Part shown: piece after piece, positions 52,067 to 53,418 of the stretch
Layout: each line of letters opens with the position of its first letter
Position numbering within the stretch: the first letter of the stretch is position 1
Source: Streptomyces sp. G-G2
GTDB taxonomy: Bacteria > Actinomycetota > Actinomycetes > Streptomycetales > Streptomycetaceae
Assembly: GCF_030063135.1 (NCBI RefSeq)
Contig: NZ_JASISO010000005.1
Location: 120,894 to 174,311 of the forward strand
DNA: 53,418 nt
Direction: 5' to 3'
The notes under the pieces: model-generated
Told to the model about the DNA's origin: nothing
What the model saw: only the letters and a program-made list of their open reading frames with translations
Databases searched by the model: none
Translations under genes and position numbers: made by a program

Positions 52067-52114
52067 CCAACGGGCTGCCACCGGCGCCCCGAAGGCGTGG
52101 TGACAGCCCGTTGG
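52067..52114. terminator. Hairpin downstream of crotonyl-CoA reductase gene
   Basis: Arms CCAACGGGCTG (52067-52077) and CAGCCCGTTGG (52104-52114) are perfectly complementary, with further pairing inside the 26-nt loop. It separates the reductase gene from the tetR promoter. Confidence 0.75.
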
Positions 52115-52127
52115 CCGAGCCGGACGG

Positions 52128-53418
52128 TCAGGCGTGCGCGGGCGCCGGGATCCGGAAGCGGTTGATGGCGTCGAGGTGCCGCGCGCGCATCTCGTGGTCG
52201 CGCACGCCCAGGCCCTCCTCGGGGGCCAGCGCGAGGACGCCGACCTTGCCGTGGTGCAGGTTGCGGTGCACGTCGTACAGGGCCTGGCCGGTCTCCTCCA
52301 GCGGGTAGACCTTCGACAGCGTGGGGTGGATCCGGCCCTTGGAGATCAGCCGGTTCGACTCCCAGGACTCCCGGTAGTTGGCGAAGTGGGAGCCGACGAT
52401 CTTCTTGAGGGACATCCACAGGTAGCGGTTGTCGTACTCGTGCATGTAGCCGGAGGTGGAGGCGCAGGTGACGATGGTGCCGCCCTTGCGGGTGACGTAG
52501 ACCGAGGCGCCGAAGGTCTCGCGGCCGGGGTGCTCGAAGACGATGTCCGCGTCCTCGCCGCCGGTCAGCTCGCGGATGCGCTTGCCGAAGCGCTTCCACT
52601 CCTTGGGGTCCTGGGTGTGCTCGTCCTGCCAGAACCGGTAGCCCTCCGCGCTGCGGTCGATGACGGCCTCGGCGCCCATGGCCCGGCAGATGTCCGCCTT
52701 CTGCCCGTTGGAGACCACGCAGATCGGACGGGCGCCACCGGCGAGGGCGAACTGGGTGGCGTAGGAGCCGAGTCCGCCGCCCGCACCCCAGATCAGGACG
52801 TTGTCGCCCTGCTTCATCCCGGCGCCGTTGCGGGAGACCAACTGGCGGTACGCGGTGGAGGCGACCAGACCGGGGGAGGCGGCCTCCTCCCAGCTCAGGT
52901 GCCGGGGTTTGGGCATCAGCTGGGTGGACTTGACGAGTGAGATCTCCGCCAGGCCCCCGAAATTCGTCTCGTAGCCCCAGATCCGCTGTTCGGGGTCGAG
53001 CATCGCGTCGTTGTGGCCGTCCGGTGCCTCCAGCTCGACCGAGAGGCAGTGCGCGACGACCTCGTCCCCGGGCTTCCAGGCGTGGACGCCCGGCCCGGTG
53101 CGCAGGACGACCCCCGCGAGGTCGGAGCCTATGACGTGGTACGGGAGGTCGTGGCGCTTGGTCAGCTCGCTCAGCCTGCCGTACCGCTCCAGGAAGCCGA
53201 AGGTGGGCAGGGGCTCGAAGAGGGCGGACCAGACGGTGTTGTAGTTGACGGAGGAGGCCATGACGGCCACCAGGGCCTCGCCCGGGCCCAGTTCGGGCAC
53301 CGGCACCTCGTCCAGGTGTATCGACGCGCGCGGGTCCTTGTCGCGGGTGGCGAGCCCGGAGAACAGGTCCGTCTCGCTCTTGTGCAAGGTGACGGCCCGG
53401 TACGCCTCGGGGAGGGCG
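52128..53418 (-). CDS. ccrA: Crotonyl-CoA carboxylase/reductase (5' end outside window)
   Basis: This enzyme reductively carboxylates crotonyl-CoA to ethylmalonyl-CoA. The frame is open to the right edge, beginning with ALPEAYRAVTLHKSETDLFSGL, so the TTG at 53387 is not the true start and about 25-30 N-terminal residues lie outside. Family hallmarks: DKDPRASIHLDEVPVPELGPGEALVAVMASSVNYNTVWSALFEP, YHVIGSDLAGVVLRTGPGVHAWKPGDEVV, WGYETNFGGLAEISLV, the NADPH site VLIWGAGGGLGSYATQFA, FWQDEHTQDPKEWKRFGKRIRELTGGEDADIVFEHPGRETFGASV, and STSGYMHEYDNRYLWMSLKKIVGSHF. In the kirromycin cluster the equivalent enzyme (KirN) supplies ethylmalonyl-CoA to KirCII, and the same logic applies here. Confidence 0.95.
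   Translation of the reverse strand, partial: ALPEAYRAVTLHKSETDLFSGLATRDKDPRASIHLDEVPVPELGPGEALVAVMASSVNYNTVWSALFEPLPTFGFLERYGRLSELTKRHDLPYHVIGSDLAGVVLRTGPGVHAWKPGDEVVAHCLSVELEAPDGHNDAMLDPEQRIWGYETNFGGLAEISLVKSTQLMPKPRHLSWEEAASPGLVASTAYRQLVSRNGAGMKQGDNVLIWGAGGGLGSYATQFALAGGARPICVVSNGQKADICRAMGAEAVIDRSAEGYRFWQDEHTQDPKEWKRFGKRIRELTGGEDADIVFEHPGRETFGASVYVTRKGGTIVTCASTSGYMHEYDNRYLWMSLKKIVGSHFANYRESWESNRLISKGRIHPTLSKVYPLEETGQALYDVHRNLHHGKVGVLALAPEEGLGVRDHEMRARHLDAINRFRIPAPAHA

Noticed and set aside
53387..53389. TTG at 53387 as start of crotonyl-CoA reductase
   Set aside because: The frame continues upstream with the conserved residues ALPEAYRAVT, so the gene is cut by the window edge.

Overview
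The window looks like a Streptomyces chromosome segment. It has very high G+C with G/C-biased third codon positions, many GTG starts, many ATGA/GTGA translational overlaps, and families typical of the genus (melC tyrosinase operon, SigE-family ECF sigma factor, CsbD and PRC-barrel stress proteins, DUF5994, DUF6204, crotonyl-CoA reductase, elfamycin-type biosynthesis genes). I saw no tRNA, rRNA, CRISPR array or intact insertion sequence. All calls are by eye from sequence and family knowledge; no database search was run.

Layout. (1) 1-16 kb is mixed accessory and housekeeping DNA: secreted proteins, a small secreted peptide near a TrmB/LuxR-type regulator, a frameshifted tyrosinase operon, a sirtuin, a decayed DUF4239 gene, a DUF5994 cluster, an ECF sigma/anti-sigma pair, and secreted pectate lyase and GH12 glucanase. 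(2) 13.7-21.3 kb is a divergent catabolic locus (RidA, IclR regulator, KDG-type kinase / D-amino-acid deaminase-like PLP enzyme, N-acyl-D-amino-acid deacylase, KDPG aldolase, GntP permease). I interpret it as a pathway for oxidised N-acetylglucosamine (N-acetyl-glucosaminate) that ends in pyruvate and glyceraldehyde-3-phosphate. (3) 21.4-24 kb holds a CocE-like hydrolase and a divergent TetR regulator with a good operator. (4) 24-33.6 kb is a general-stress region (RsbW-like ATPase, CsbD, small hydrophobic protein, PRC-barrel, flavohaemoprotein, cardiolipin-synthase-like enzyme). It also carries clear decay: an rsbQ/PP2C fusion and a PP2C-family phosphatase broken by a (GGCA)14 microsatellite, a deletion and possibly a lost start codon.

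(5) 34.8-53.4 kb is one side of a trans-AT PKS/NRPS cluster of the kirromycin/aurodox/factumycin (elfamycin) type. It has a Cys-nucleophile Dieckmann cyclase, a C-A-PCP NRPS without thioesterase, two methyltransferases, an AT-AT-ER protein, two P450s, aspartate decarboxylase PanD (makes beta-alanine), a free-standing acyltransferase with a VASH motif, a TetR-MFS operon carrying DUF6204 and DUF2087 genes, and crotonyl-CoA carboxylase/reductase at the right edge. These parts fit together: PanD supplies beta-alanine, the NRPS adds it to a polyketide chain, and the cyclase releases the chain as a 4-hydroxy-2-pyridone. The crotonyl-CoA enzyme and discrete AT supply an ethylmalonyl unit. The PKS genes themselves are not in the window and would have to lie beyond its right edge.

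Most minus- or plus-strand open frames lying opposite these genes are G+C-driven shadows and are not listed.
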